From positions 1-45,605 of IMG/VR virus record IMGVR_UViG_3300009183_000135: DNA of 45,605 nt; one strand, given 5' to 3'. The notes beneath the pieces were generated by a model, which did not search any database, was not told the origin of the DNA, and was given only the letters and a program-made list of their open reading frames with translations. The position numbers and the translations under genes were made by a program. Shown here in pieces: positions 15,526 through 22,539 of the stretch. Every line of letters starts with the position of its first letter. Within the stretch, counting starts at the first letter, position 1. Source of the DNA: a virus.

Positions 15526-16569
15526 ATGCCGTTACCAAGAAACATAGTTAAACCAACATTACCTTTAGTACCAAAAAAAGTTTTATCTGAAAGAAGAGAA
15601 CAACTTTTAGAGTATATTAAAGAAGATGGAACTTATTTACCTAAGTCAGTATTACATGCCGATTTAGATAAAGGTATGTTGAATTTTGTTAAAGATGAAT
15701 TACAAGTAACAACATCGGGAAAAATTGTTCCTATGTTGGATATTATCATTACAACTCAAAATTGGACTCAATATACTGAAACCGCATTATTCACGGATAT
15801 GGATAATAATCCATCCCCACCATTTATTACAGTGGTTAGAAATCCTGAAGTAAAATACGGTTCAAACCCTGCTTTAATTTATAACATTCCAAACAGAAAG
15901 CAATTTTATTACGCTTCGGTACCAACATGGAATGGTAATGAACAAGGTATGGACATTTATACAATTCCACAACCTGTCCCTGTTGATATCAAATATAGTG
16001 TTAAAATTATTTGTAATAGAATGAGAGAACTTAACCAACTTAATAAAGTGGTTATGCAAACATTCGCGTCAAGACAAGCCTACACATTTATTAAAGGACA
16101 ATATGTTCCAATTATTTTGGATAATGTTTCAGATGAATCTCAAATGACAATTGAGTCAAGAAAATATTATATTCAAAATTATGATTTCACAATGTTGGGA
16201 TATCTTATTGACGAAGAAGAGTTTGAAGTTAAACCTGCAATTGCAAGAGTAACACAACTTATGGAAATCGACACCTCAACAAAAAAACAAAAAAGAAAAA
16301 AATATCCTGAAAACCCTGATGAATTTGAGATGAATTTTTTATTTGTTTCGGGTAATACTATGTTAAATGATTTTATTGATTTCACTGCCAATATGAATTT
16401 AGTTTCAACTGGTAATGTAGATACTTTTGACATATACATTAACGGTGATTACTATGGTAGTGACCTTCAAAATATTGAAATAACAACAAACGATAGACTT
16501 AGAGTTGAAGTTACAAAAATAGACGATACACAGGATTCAACAATATTGTACAATAACAAGCTCGTTTAA
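15526..16569 (+). CDS. Putative tail terminator / sheath stabiliser (gp15-like role)
   Basis: 347 residues. The central block (DIIITTQNWTQYTET, VVRNPEVKYGSNPALIYNIP, VPVDIKYSVKIICNRMREL) looks like a conserved structural protein of T4-like phages, with strands leading into a helix where MRELNQLNKVV begins. The C-terminal ~70 residues form a small beta domain. It lies directly before the sheath gene and after two small virion genes, the place expected for a tail-completion protein such as T4 gp15. The assignment rests on position and general resemblance. Its last four bases overlap the end of the minus-strand RHH-like gene. Confidence 0.55.
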   Translation: MPLPRNIVKPTLPLVPKKVLSERREQLLEYIKEDGTYLPKSVLHADLDKGMLNFVKDELQVTTSGKIVPMLDIIITTQNWTQYTETALFTDMDNNPSPPFITVVRNPEVKYGSNPALIYNIPNRKQFYYASVPTWNGNEQGMDIYTIPQPVPVDIKYSVKIICNRMRELNQLNKVVMQTFASRQAYTFIKGQYVPIILDNVSDESQMTIESRKYYIQNYDFTMLGYLIDEEEFEVKPAIARVTQLMEIDTSTKKQKRKKYPENPDEFEMNFLFVSGNTMLNDFIDFTANMNLVSTGNVDTFDIYINGDYYGSDLQNIEITTNDRLRVEVTKIDDTQDSTILYNNKLV

Positions 16570-16727
16570 TCTTCACCGTATATATCTTTCTTCTCTTTGC
16601 ACTTCTCAATAATTAAATTTTCTAAAAATTTATAAATCTTTATTCCCCTCTTATCACAGTATTTTTTCAATATCTCGTGTGATTCAGGTGATATTTTAAT
16701 ATTCTTGATTTCCTTATTAGTTTTCAT
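16566..16727 (-). CDS. 53-residue ribbon-helix-helix-like DNA-binding protein
   Basis: A short minus-strand frame from ATG at 16727 to TAA at 16566-16568. It begins MKTNKEIKNIKISPESHEIL and continues KKYCDKRGIKIYKFLENLII, ending in a charged tail. A short basic strand, helix, turn and second helix is the pattern of Arc/MetJ/CopG-type ribbon-helix-helix proteins. The strand is IKNIKISPE, helix 1 is SHEILKKYCDKRG and helix 2 is KIYKFLENLIIEKCKEK. Support for a real gene: it fills an otherwise empty interval, and an exact TATTTATA lies 34 nt upstream on its own strand. The likely role is a dimeric repressor or activator, perhaps of the divergent sheath operon. Its size and lack of homologues to check leave some doubt. 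Confidence 0.65.
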   Translation of the reverse strand: MKTNKEIKNIKISPESHEILKKYCDKRGIKIYKFLENLIIEKCKEKKDIYGED

Positions 16728-16761
16728 AGGCAGAAAAAAGGCAGAATTAATTCATACCGTT

Positions 16762-16769
16762 TATAAATA
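16762..16769 (-). promoter_or_regulatory. TATTTATA element serving the RHH-like gene (minus strand)
   Basis: The minus strand reads TATTTATA, 34 nt before the ATG at 16727. The plus strand reads TATAAATA, the T4 late consensus, but spacing and orientation of the other copies indicate that this one serves the minus-strand gene. Confidence 0.5.
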
Positions 16770-16806
16770 GTTATTGAAAAGTAAAGTTTTTTCAACTTAT
16801 GTTGAA

Positions 16807-16813
16807 TATTTAT
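16807..16813 (+). promoter_or_regulatory. TATTTAT late-promoter-like element of the tail sheath gene
   Basis: TATTTATC, 34 nt before the sheath ATG at 16848. With the minus-strand copy at 16762-16769 it forms a divergent pair separated by 37 nt. Confidence 0.5.
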
Positions 16814-16847
16814 CTATAAAATAAATCTGTAACAGAATAATTTAATA

Positions 16848-19800
16848 ATGGCAACAGCACAAGCAAATCAAAAAGTATTCGTATCACCAGGCGTATACAC
16901 ATCCGAAACCGACTTATCATTCGTAGCCCAAAGTGTGGGTGTAACAACTTTAGGTCTTGTTGGAGAAACTATAAAAGGACCAGCATTCGAACCAGTATTC
17001 ATAACAAACTATGATGAGTTTCAAGCTTATTTCGGGGGAACAGAACCCGTTAAGTTTTATAACACTCAGATACCAAAGTATGAGGCTGCTTACATCGCTA
17101 AGTCATATCTACAACAATCTAACCAATTGTTTGTTACAAGAGTTTTAGGTCTATCAGGTTATGACGCGGGTCCATCTTGGAGTCTTTCGTTAATTGCCAA
17201 TGTTGACCCTACAACAATTGCAATAAACACAAGTAGTGCACCTTTTACTGCAACGTTTACAGGTAATTCTACAGGGAATACTGTTACATTTACAAACCTT
17301 TCTCAACTTCCTGTTGAGGTTCAAGCAAATTTAAATGTACAATATAGATTGTCTGATGGTTCTACATCAACATTACAAAGTGACTTTAATTCTATTTTAG
17401 ACGGTATTATGGATAGCCCTAACCTTTCAGCAACAACTGTTGTTATGTACGGTGCAATTCCTGAAAGCGATTACTACGGTTTAACAAACACTTATAATGT
17501 TATTAAAGACCCATATAAGTGTGAAAACAATTTAGCTCAGAATGATTTAACTTCGTCATCAAACGACCCATGGTATTATGCAAACTTTGACATTTCTTCA
17601 GGAAATGCTTATACAGGATATTCATTCTACTACACTGTAGGTACTTTAGCAACTGGTGCAACATCTACAGAATTTACAGGTACTATTACAGGTATGACTT
17701 ACCAATTTACAGGTACTGCTTACTCTGAATATAATAATATGGTTGTAGGTACTATTCGTTCAAGAGGTATCTCACTTTACGCAAACAGTGCTGATAGTGT
17801 TGACCATGGTCCTGTTTATGAAGTAGGTATTGATTACAATAATAACAATACATGGGTACCTAATAACTTACAACTTGTTTGTACAGGTCAATATTCGGGT
17901 ATAACTCAATCTCCATATGCATCTTTCTTACTTTCAGGTGTAACTAAAGATAATAACACATTCTCATTTGAGACTTCATTATTAGCATCATCTGCAAAAT
18001 ATATAACTAAAGTATTGGGTGTTGATAATTTTGGTAAATCAAGATTCCAAGTTCCAATTTATGTTGAAGAAATTTATCAAGGAAGTTTGAATTATGGTTA
18101 TAGTCAAGGTTATGTTCGTGGATTAAATTGTGATTTAATTGCACTACCAGACGCAAGAAGTCAATCAAGTTCATCAATTGCATGGAATTTAGAAAAATAT
18201 CAATCACCTGAAACACCTTTCTTAGTTTCAGAATTAAGAGGTAATAAAGTATATGATTTGTTTAAATTCATATCAATTTCTGATGGTGATGCAGCAAATA
18301 CCGAAGTTAAAGTTTCAATTGCTAATTTATCGTTTAATAATATGTCTTTTGATGTATTAGTTAGAAATTTCTTTGACACTGATTCTAATCCAATTGTAAT
18401 TGAGAAATTTACAAATTGTAATATGGACCCAGGTACAAATAACTTTATTGCTAAAAAGATTGGTTCGTCTAACGGTGAGTTCGCATTAATTTCAAAATAT
18501 ATAATGGTTGAAATGGCAAATGAATATCCAATAGACTCATTACCTTGTGGTTTCTACGGTTACACACAAAGAGAATATGAAGACGCTAATGTATATCCAT
18601 CACCATTCCCTAAATTTAAAACTAAATATGATTACCCTGGAGAGGTTATTGCAAATCCACCATTCGGTTCTGCCGTTGGAGGAGGAACAGTTGAATCAGG
18701 GGGAGATATTGTTAGAAAAACATATTTAGGATTCTCAACACAATATGGTGTTGATGAGTCATTACTAACATACAAAGGTAAACAAAACCCAATTGTTGGG
18801 TGGGAATTAGCTACAGAATCAGTTAAATGGAATTATTTGAGTAGAGGTTTCCATATGGACTCAGGTGCTACAGTTGTAACAATCGCAAGAACTTCAATGA
18901 CAAGTGGACAAACGGCATTTGAATGTGGAACTGCTGACTTTAGATTTGACCCGCAAACTCAAGAAAATCCTTATTACTTTATTTATTCAAGAAAATACAC
19001 AGTGTGTTTTGCAGGTGGATTTGATGGATGGGATATTTACAGAGAGTTTAGAACTAACCAAGATAGATTCCAATTAGGTTCTTCAGGTTATTTATCAGGA
19101 GCATACCCTTCTTCAAGATATCCAACCGCAACAGGTGACGGTATATTCAAAAGAATTGTGGTTCAAAATAATACTCAAGATTTCGCAAACACTGACTATT
19201 ACGCTTACTTACTTGGTATCTTAACATTTGCAAATCCTGAAGCAACTAACATTAACGTGTTTGCAACTTCAAGTATTGATTATGTTAATAACTCAAACTT
19301 AGTAGAAGAAGCAATAGATATGGTACAATATTCAAGAGCTGACTCGGTTTATATCGCAACAACTCCTGACTATAATATGTATACACCAGATTCAACCAAC
19401 CCACAAGATATCATCTACTCACAAGAAGCGGTTGATAACTTAGATAACACAGGAATTGACTCTAACTATACCGCAACTTATTATCCTTGGATTTTAACAA
19501 GAGATACAGTTAACAATACTCAAATTTATTTACCACCAACAGGTGAGGTTTGTAGAAACTTAGCGTTGACAGATAACATTTCATTCCCTTGGTTTGCATC
19601 AGCGGGTTACACAAGAGGTCTTGTAAACTCAATCAAAGCTAGACAAAAACTTACACAAACTGATAGAGATACATTGTATCAAGGTAGAATTAACCCTATC
19701 GCAACTTTCTCTGATGTTGGAACTGTAATTTGGGGTAATAAAACTCTACAAGTTGCTGACACAGCACTTAACAGATTAAACGTAAGAAGATTATTACTAC

Positions 19801-20081
19801 AAGCTCGTAAATTGATTTCAGCAGTGGCGGTAAGATTATTGTTTGAACAAAACGACCAAGTTGTTAGACAACAATTCTTGGATAGTGTTAACCCTATCTT
19901 AGATTCAATTAGAAGAGACAGAGGTTTATACGATTTCCGTGTAACAGTATCTTCTTCACCTGAAGATTTAGATAGAAACACTTTAACAGGTAAAATCTAC
20001 CTAAAACCTACGAAAGCTTTGGAGTTTATTGATATTGAATTCTTCATTACTCCAACAGGAGCTTCGTTTGAAAATATATAA
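16848..20081 (+). CDS. gp18: Tail sheath protein (gp18-like)
   Basis: 1077 residues. The N-terminus (VFVSPGVYTSETDLSFVAQ, then GLVGETIKGPAFEPVFI) and the C-terminus (GKIYLKPTKALEFIDIEFFI) are the conserved ends of contractile sheath proteins. The region RQKLTQTDRDTLYQGRINPI, with the later DRNTLTGKIYL, belongs to the conserved C-terminal core. T4 gp18 is 659 residues, so ~400 extra residues sit in the middle, probably as surface domains on the outside of the tail. It is expected to polymerise around the tube and contract on infection. It has a TATTTAT element and a 34-nt leader, and is followed by a GC-rich hairpin. Confidence 0.93.
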   Translation: MATAQANQKVFVSPGVYTSETDLSFVAQSVGVTTLGLVGETIKGPAFEPVFITNYDEFQAYFGGTEPVKFYNTQIPKYEAAYIAKSYLQQSNQLFVTRVLGLSGYDAGPSWSLSLIANVDPTTIAINTSSAPFTATFTGNSTGNTVTFTNLSQLPVEVQANLNVQYRLSDGSTSTLQSDFNSILDGIMDSPNLSATTVVMYGAIPESDYYGLTNTYNVIKDPYKCENNLAQNDLTSSSNDPWYYANFDISSGNAYTGYSFYYTVGTLATGATSTEFTGTITGMTYQFTGTAYSEYNNMVVGTIRSRGISLYANSADSVDHGPVYEVGIDYNNNNTWVPNNLQLVCTGQYSGITQSPYASFLLSGVTKDNNTFSFETSLLASSAKYITKVLGVDNFGKSRFQVPIYVEEIYQGSLNYGYSQGYVRGLNCDLIALPDARSQSSSSIAWNLEKYQSPETPFLVSELRGNKVYDLFKFISISDGDAANTEVKVSIANLSFNNMSFDVLVRNFFDTDSNPIVIEKFTNCNMDPGTNNFIAKKIGSSNGEFALISKYIMVEMANEYPIDSLPCGFYGYTQREYEDANVYPSPFPKFKTKYDYPGEVIANPPFGSAVGGGTVESGGDIVRKTYLGFSTQYGVDESLLTYKGKQNPIVGWELATESVKWNYLSRGFHMDSGATVVTIARTSMTSGQTAFECGTADFRFDPQTQENPYYFIYSRKYTVCFAGGFDGWDIYREFRTNQDRFQLGSSGYLSGAYPSSRYPTATGDGIFKRIVVQNNTQDFANTDYYAYLLGILTFANPEATNINVFATSSIDYVNNSNLVEEAIDMVQYSRADSVYIATTPDYNMYTPDSTNPQDIIYSQEAVDNLDNTGIDSNYTATYYPWILTRDTVNNTQIYLPPTGEVCRNLALTDNISFPWFASAGYTRGLVNSIKARQKLTQTDRDTLYQGRINPIATFSDVGTVIWGNKTLQVADTALNRLNVRRLLLQARKLISAVAVRLLFEQNDQVVRQQFLDSVNPILDSIRRDRGLYDFRVTVSSSPEDLDRNTLTGKIYLKPTKALEFIDIEFFITPTGASFENI

Positions 20082-20090
20082 TAAATTCAT

Positions 20091-20111
20091 GGGGGTACAT
20101 TAAGTACCCCC
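20091..20111 (+). terminator. GC-rich hairpin after the sheath gene, no T-tract
   Basis: GGGGGTAC (20091-20098) pairs perfectly with GTACCCCC (20104-20111) around ATTAA. No run of T follows, so it may be a weak terminator, an RNA stabiliser or a processing site between the very abundant sheath transcript and the HAD gene, which starts 13 nt later. Confidence 0.6.
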
Positions 20112-20124
20112 TAAATGCCAAAGT

Positions 20125-20955
20125 ATGAAAAGACAACTTAAAGAAGGTTTTAAAGGTGAGGGTACACCCGATATGAAATATTATGCATTTGATTGGGATG
20201 ACAACATTGTTCATATGCCAACAAAGATAGTATTAAAAACTGAAAGTGGTGATGAAGTTGGTATGAGTACTGATGACTTTGCGGAATATAGAAGTCAAAT
20301 AGGTAAAGAACCTTTTGATTATAAGGGTAATACCATTTTAGGATTCGCTGAAGACCCATTTAGAAATTTTAGAACCGCAGGTGACAAAGATTTTTTAGTA
20401 GATACCATGAGAGCAAAACTTGGTCCAGCGTTTAGTGATTTTAGAGAGGCAATCAATAACGGTTCAATTTTTTCAATTATTACCGCAAGAGGTCACAACC
20501 CAAACACATTAAAACAAGCTGTTTACAATTACATTATTGATGGATTTCATGGTATAGATAAAGACAAATTAATTAAGAACCTTAAAAAATATAGAACATT
20601 TACGGATGAAGGGGACATGAGTGACGATGAATTAATTAAGTCGTACTTGGAACTTTGTAAGTTTCACCCTGTGTCTTTTGGAGATGAAACAGGTGCTGCC
20701 AATCCCGAAGAAGCAAAAGTTCGTGCAATGGAAGAATTTGTATCTTATATAAAGGCGATGGCTTCAGTTCTTAATAAGAAGGCATATATTAAAAACGATG
20801 TGTCAAATAATTTTGTACCAGAGCAACCTAGTATTGGATTTTCAGATGATGATATTAGAAATGTTGAAGTAATGAGTAAACATTTTAAAGATAAACCAGA
20901 TAATATAGTTAAGACTTATTCTACTGCTGGAGGCGTTAAAAAGGAATATAATTAG
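20125..20955 (+). CDS. HAD-superfamily hydrolase
   Basis: 276 residues. HAD motif I is YAFDWDDNIV (nucleophile Asp23, acid Asp25), motif II is IITARGHN, and a late FGDETGAANPEEAK may be motif IV. It is a probable phosphatase or nucleotidase of the host cytoplasm. The first ~16 residues (MKRQLKEGFKGEGTPD) precede the domain, and a second Met (17) is an alternative start. It sits between the sheath and tube genes without a TATTTAT element of its own, so it is probably transcribed by read-through past the sheath hairpin. Substrate unknown; a role in tail assembly would be unusual. Confidence 0.75.
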   Translation: MKRQLKEGFKGEGTPDMKYYAFDWDDNIVHMPTKIVLKTESGDEVGMSTDDFAEYRSQIGKEPFDYKGNTILGFAEDPFRNFRTAGDKDFLVDTMRAKLGPAFSDFREAINNGSIFSIITARGHNPNTLKQAVYNYIIDGFHGIDKDKLIKNLKKYRTFTDEGDMSDDELIKSYLELCKFHPVSFGDETGAANPEEAKVRAMEEFVSYIKAMASVLNKKAYIKNDVSNNFVPEQPSIGFSDDDIRNVEVMSKHFKDKPDNIVKTYSTAGGVKKEYN

Positions 20956-21007
20956 ATTATAATCCGTCCAAATTAAAAGTAAAGAGAAAAATTTTTTAAC
21001 AAGACTA

Positions 21008-21015
21008 TATTTATA
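21008..21015 (+). promoter_or_regulatory. TATTTATA late-promoter-like element of the tail tube gene
   Basis: TATTTATA, 35 nt before the tube ATG at 21051. This is nearly the same spacing as for the sheath gene (34 nt). Confidence 0.5.
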
Positions 21016-21050
21016 GATATAAACTAAAGAAACAAAAAAATTAAAATAAC

Positions 21051-21539
21051 ATGGCTGATTTATTAATGAAAATGCCGATACCTTACGAACCGAAACGCCA
21101 AAACCGTTTCATCTTAAGGTTTCCGTCAAGTTTGGGTATTAACGAGTGGTTTGTAGAATCTACATCAAGACCTCATATTCAAATTGCACCAGTTGAGATA
21201 CCGTTCTTAAACACTTCAACTTTCGTTGCTGGTAGATTTAACTGGCAAACAATTAACGTAACGTTTAGAGACCCAATTGGACCTTCAGCGGCTCAAGCTC
21301 TTATGGAGTGGGTTCGTCTACATGCTGAATCAGTGACAGGTCGTATGGGTTATGCTGCGGGTTACAAAAAAGACATCGACCTTGAAATGTTGGACCCAAC
21401 AGGTGTTGTTGTTGAGAAATGGATTCTTTACGGAACATTCTTAACAGACGTTAACTTCAATGCGTTAGACTACAAAACAGATGCTTTAGCGTCTATTACT
21501 GCGACATTGAGAATGGATAGATGTGTACTAGTTTACTAA
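21051..21539 (+). CDS. gp19: Tail tube protein (gp19-like)
   Basis: 162 residues, about the size of T4 gp19 (163). The opening PIPYEPKRQNRFILRFP, the middle INVTFRDPIGPSAAQALMEW and the ending ITATLRMDRCVLVY are characteristic of the contractile tail tube family. It forms hexameric rings stacked inside the sheath. It has its own promoter-like element and an A-rich leader, and is followed by a strong terminator, so it is probably expressed as a short abundant transcript. Confidence 0.93.
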   Translation: MADLLMKMPIPYEPKRQNRFILRFPSSLGINEWFVESTSRPHIQIAPVEIPFLNTSTFVAGRFNWQTINVTFRDPIGPSAAQALMEWVRLHAESVTGRMGYAAGYKKDIDLEMLDPTGVVVEKWILYGTFLTDVNFNALDYKTDALASITATLRMDRCVLVY

Positions 21540-21571
21540 TCTTATTTACAAAATTTTACAATCAATTATAT

Positions 21572-21609
21572 TTAACCGTAAAGCACTAAACTTTACGGTT
21601 AATTTTTTT
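21572..21609 (+). terminator. Rho-independent terminator after the tube gene
   Basis: TTAACCGTAAAG (21572-21583) pairs with CTTTACGGTTAA (21591-21602) around CACTAAA: 12 bp with no mismatch. Seven T follow (21603-21609). The next ATG is at 21612, so the chaperone gene starts right at the end of the T-tract. Confidence 0.9.
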
Positions 21610-21611
21610 AT

Positions 21612-22355
21612 ATGGATAATCAAACAATCGACTACGGTCAACAAAATTTTACACTACCACACGATGTGGTACCATTACCTTCTCAAGGTATTTTCTACAA
21701 AAACAAAAAGAAATCATTAAAAGTTGGTTATCTTACCGCATCAGATGAAAACATTTTGATGGGTGGAACTAATGATTTAACAATGACTTTATTAAGAGCA
21801 AAAATTTACGAACCAGATGTTAGGGTTGAAGACCTAATTGAAGGTGATGTTGAGGCAATCTTAATATTTTTAAGAAACACGGCATTTGGTCCTGAGATGA
21901 CATTAAATCTTACAGACCCATCAACTAAAAAAGTATTTCAAACAAATGTTAGGTTGGATGAACTATCTATCATTAACGGACAACAACCAAATGAAGACGG
22001 TAGTTTTACAATTCTTTTACCAAAATCACAATCAACAATTAAAATTAAACCTTTAAATTATGGTGAAATTATGGAGATTGGTAGATTAGCAGAAACATAC
22101 CCCCAAGGCAGAGTTGTTCCAAGAGTTACTTGGAGATTACAAAAAGAAATCATTGAGATTGACGGTTCAACCGATAAAGCAGTTATTGCAAAATTCATCG
22201 AGTCAATGCCAATTGCCGATTCAAAGTTCATTAAAAATTTTATGAATGAGAACGAACCAAGATTGGATATGACTAAAATTATAATGGCCCCGTCAGGAGA
22301 AAGACTAACAGTGAATGTTGGTTTTGGGGTCGACTTTTTTCGCCCTTTCTTCTGA
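21612..22355 (+). CDS. gp26: Tail assembly chaperone / baseplate gp26-like protein (short form)
   Basis: 247 residues. It begins with a polar stretch, then LPHDVVPLPSQGIFYKNKKKSLKVGYLTASDENIL. This is the pattern of the T4 gp26-type baseplate-hub family, which in many contractile phages acts as the tail chaperone. It ends in NVGFGVDFFRPFF. It lies between the tube and tape-measure genes, the classical place for the chaperone pair. No promoter motif lies between it and the terminator in front, so it is probably transcribed by read-through at a low level. A +1 shift near its end would extend it into the overlapping frame that stops at 22494. Confidence 0.75.
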   Translation: MDNQTIDYGQQNFTLPHDVVPLPSQGIFYKNKKKSLKVGYLTASDENILMGGTNDLTMTLLRAKIYEPDVRVEDLIEGDVEAILIFLRNTAFGPEMTLNLTDPSTKKVFQTNVRLDELSIINGQQPNEDGSFTILLPKSQSTIKIKPLNYGEIMEIGRLAETYPQGRVVPRVTWRLQKEIIEIDGSTDKAVIAKFIESMPIADSKFIKNFMNENEPRLDMTKIIMAPSGERLTVNVGFGVDFFRPFF

Positions 22356-22494
22356 TTATAGAAAAAATCAGATAGATGAGTTTTACTATCTGAATACTTT
22401 AATGAAAATTACATATCAAGATTTTGAGCGAATGCCAATATTTGTTAGAAAATATTTATTGGACAAATGGCTCGAAGATAATAAGAAGGACTAA
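21612..22494 (+). CDS. Tail chaperone long form through a +1 frameshift at 22338-22341
   Basis: The last codons of the short form read TTT-TTT-CGC. If the ribosome holding tRNA-Phe on the second TTT (22338-22340) slips one base forward to TTC, it continues at GCC (22342) and reads ALSSDYRKNQIDEFYYLNT, then LMKITYQDFERMPIFVRKYL, to a TAA at 22492-22494. The product would be 293 residues. Phe is kept in both frames and the next zero-frame codon, CGC, is likely rare in this AT-rich genome, the usual make-up of a +1 site. The extension has a conserved-looking helix ending like chaperone partners of other tailed phages. This parallels the lambda gpG/gpGT arrangement. The coordinates span both frames. 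Confidence 0.6.
22315..22494 (+). CDS. Downstream chaperone frame, 59 residues if translated alone
   Basis: The +1 frame has an ATG at 22315, inside the gp26-like gene, so a separate 59-residue protein (MLVLGSTFFALSSDYRKNQ...) is an alternative to the frameshift product. T4 has adjacent genes 26 and 51 at the equivalent place, so it could be a gp51-like assembly factor. There is no ribosome-binding site or A-rich leader before this ATG, which favours frameshifting. The segment is charged and helical (FERMPIFVRKYLLDKWLEDN) and ends in KKD. Confidence 0.5.
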   Translation: MLVLGSTFFALSSDYRKNQIDEFYYLNTLMKITYQDFERMPIFVRKYLLDKWLEDNKKD

Positions 22495-22511
22495 AATTTT
22501 TGGTCCTTCTT
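22483..22511 (+). terminator. Hairpin overlapping the stop of the chaperone frame
   Basis: AAGAAGGAC (22483-22491) pairs with GTCCTTCTT (22503-22511), 9 bp with an 11-nt AT-rich loop that holds the TAA stop. No T-run follows; instead TATTTATA begins at 22513. Probably a weak terminator that insulates the next promoter. Confidence 0.55.
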
Positions 22512-22512
22512 C

Positions 22513-22520
22513 TATTTATA
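22513..22520 (+). promoter_or_regulatory. TATTTATA late-promoter-like element of the tape-measure gene
   Basis: TATTTATA, 19 nt before the ATG at 22540 and 1 nt after the preceding hairpin. Confidence 0.5.
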
Positions 22521-22539
22521 TACATAACCAATTAATATC

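Noticed and set aside
16762-16769. Exact T4 late promoter box TATAAATA on the plus strand before the sheath gene
   Set aside because: All other copies of the element read TATTTAT on the coding strand, and this one fits the minus-strand RHH-like gene at the same 34-nt spacing as the sheath's own copy at 16807-16813.
22453-22459. TATTTAT copy inside the chaperone frame as another promoter
   Set aside because: It is within the coding sequence and 80 nt before the next start, which already has a TATTTATA at 22513-22520.
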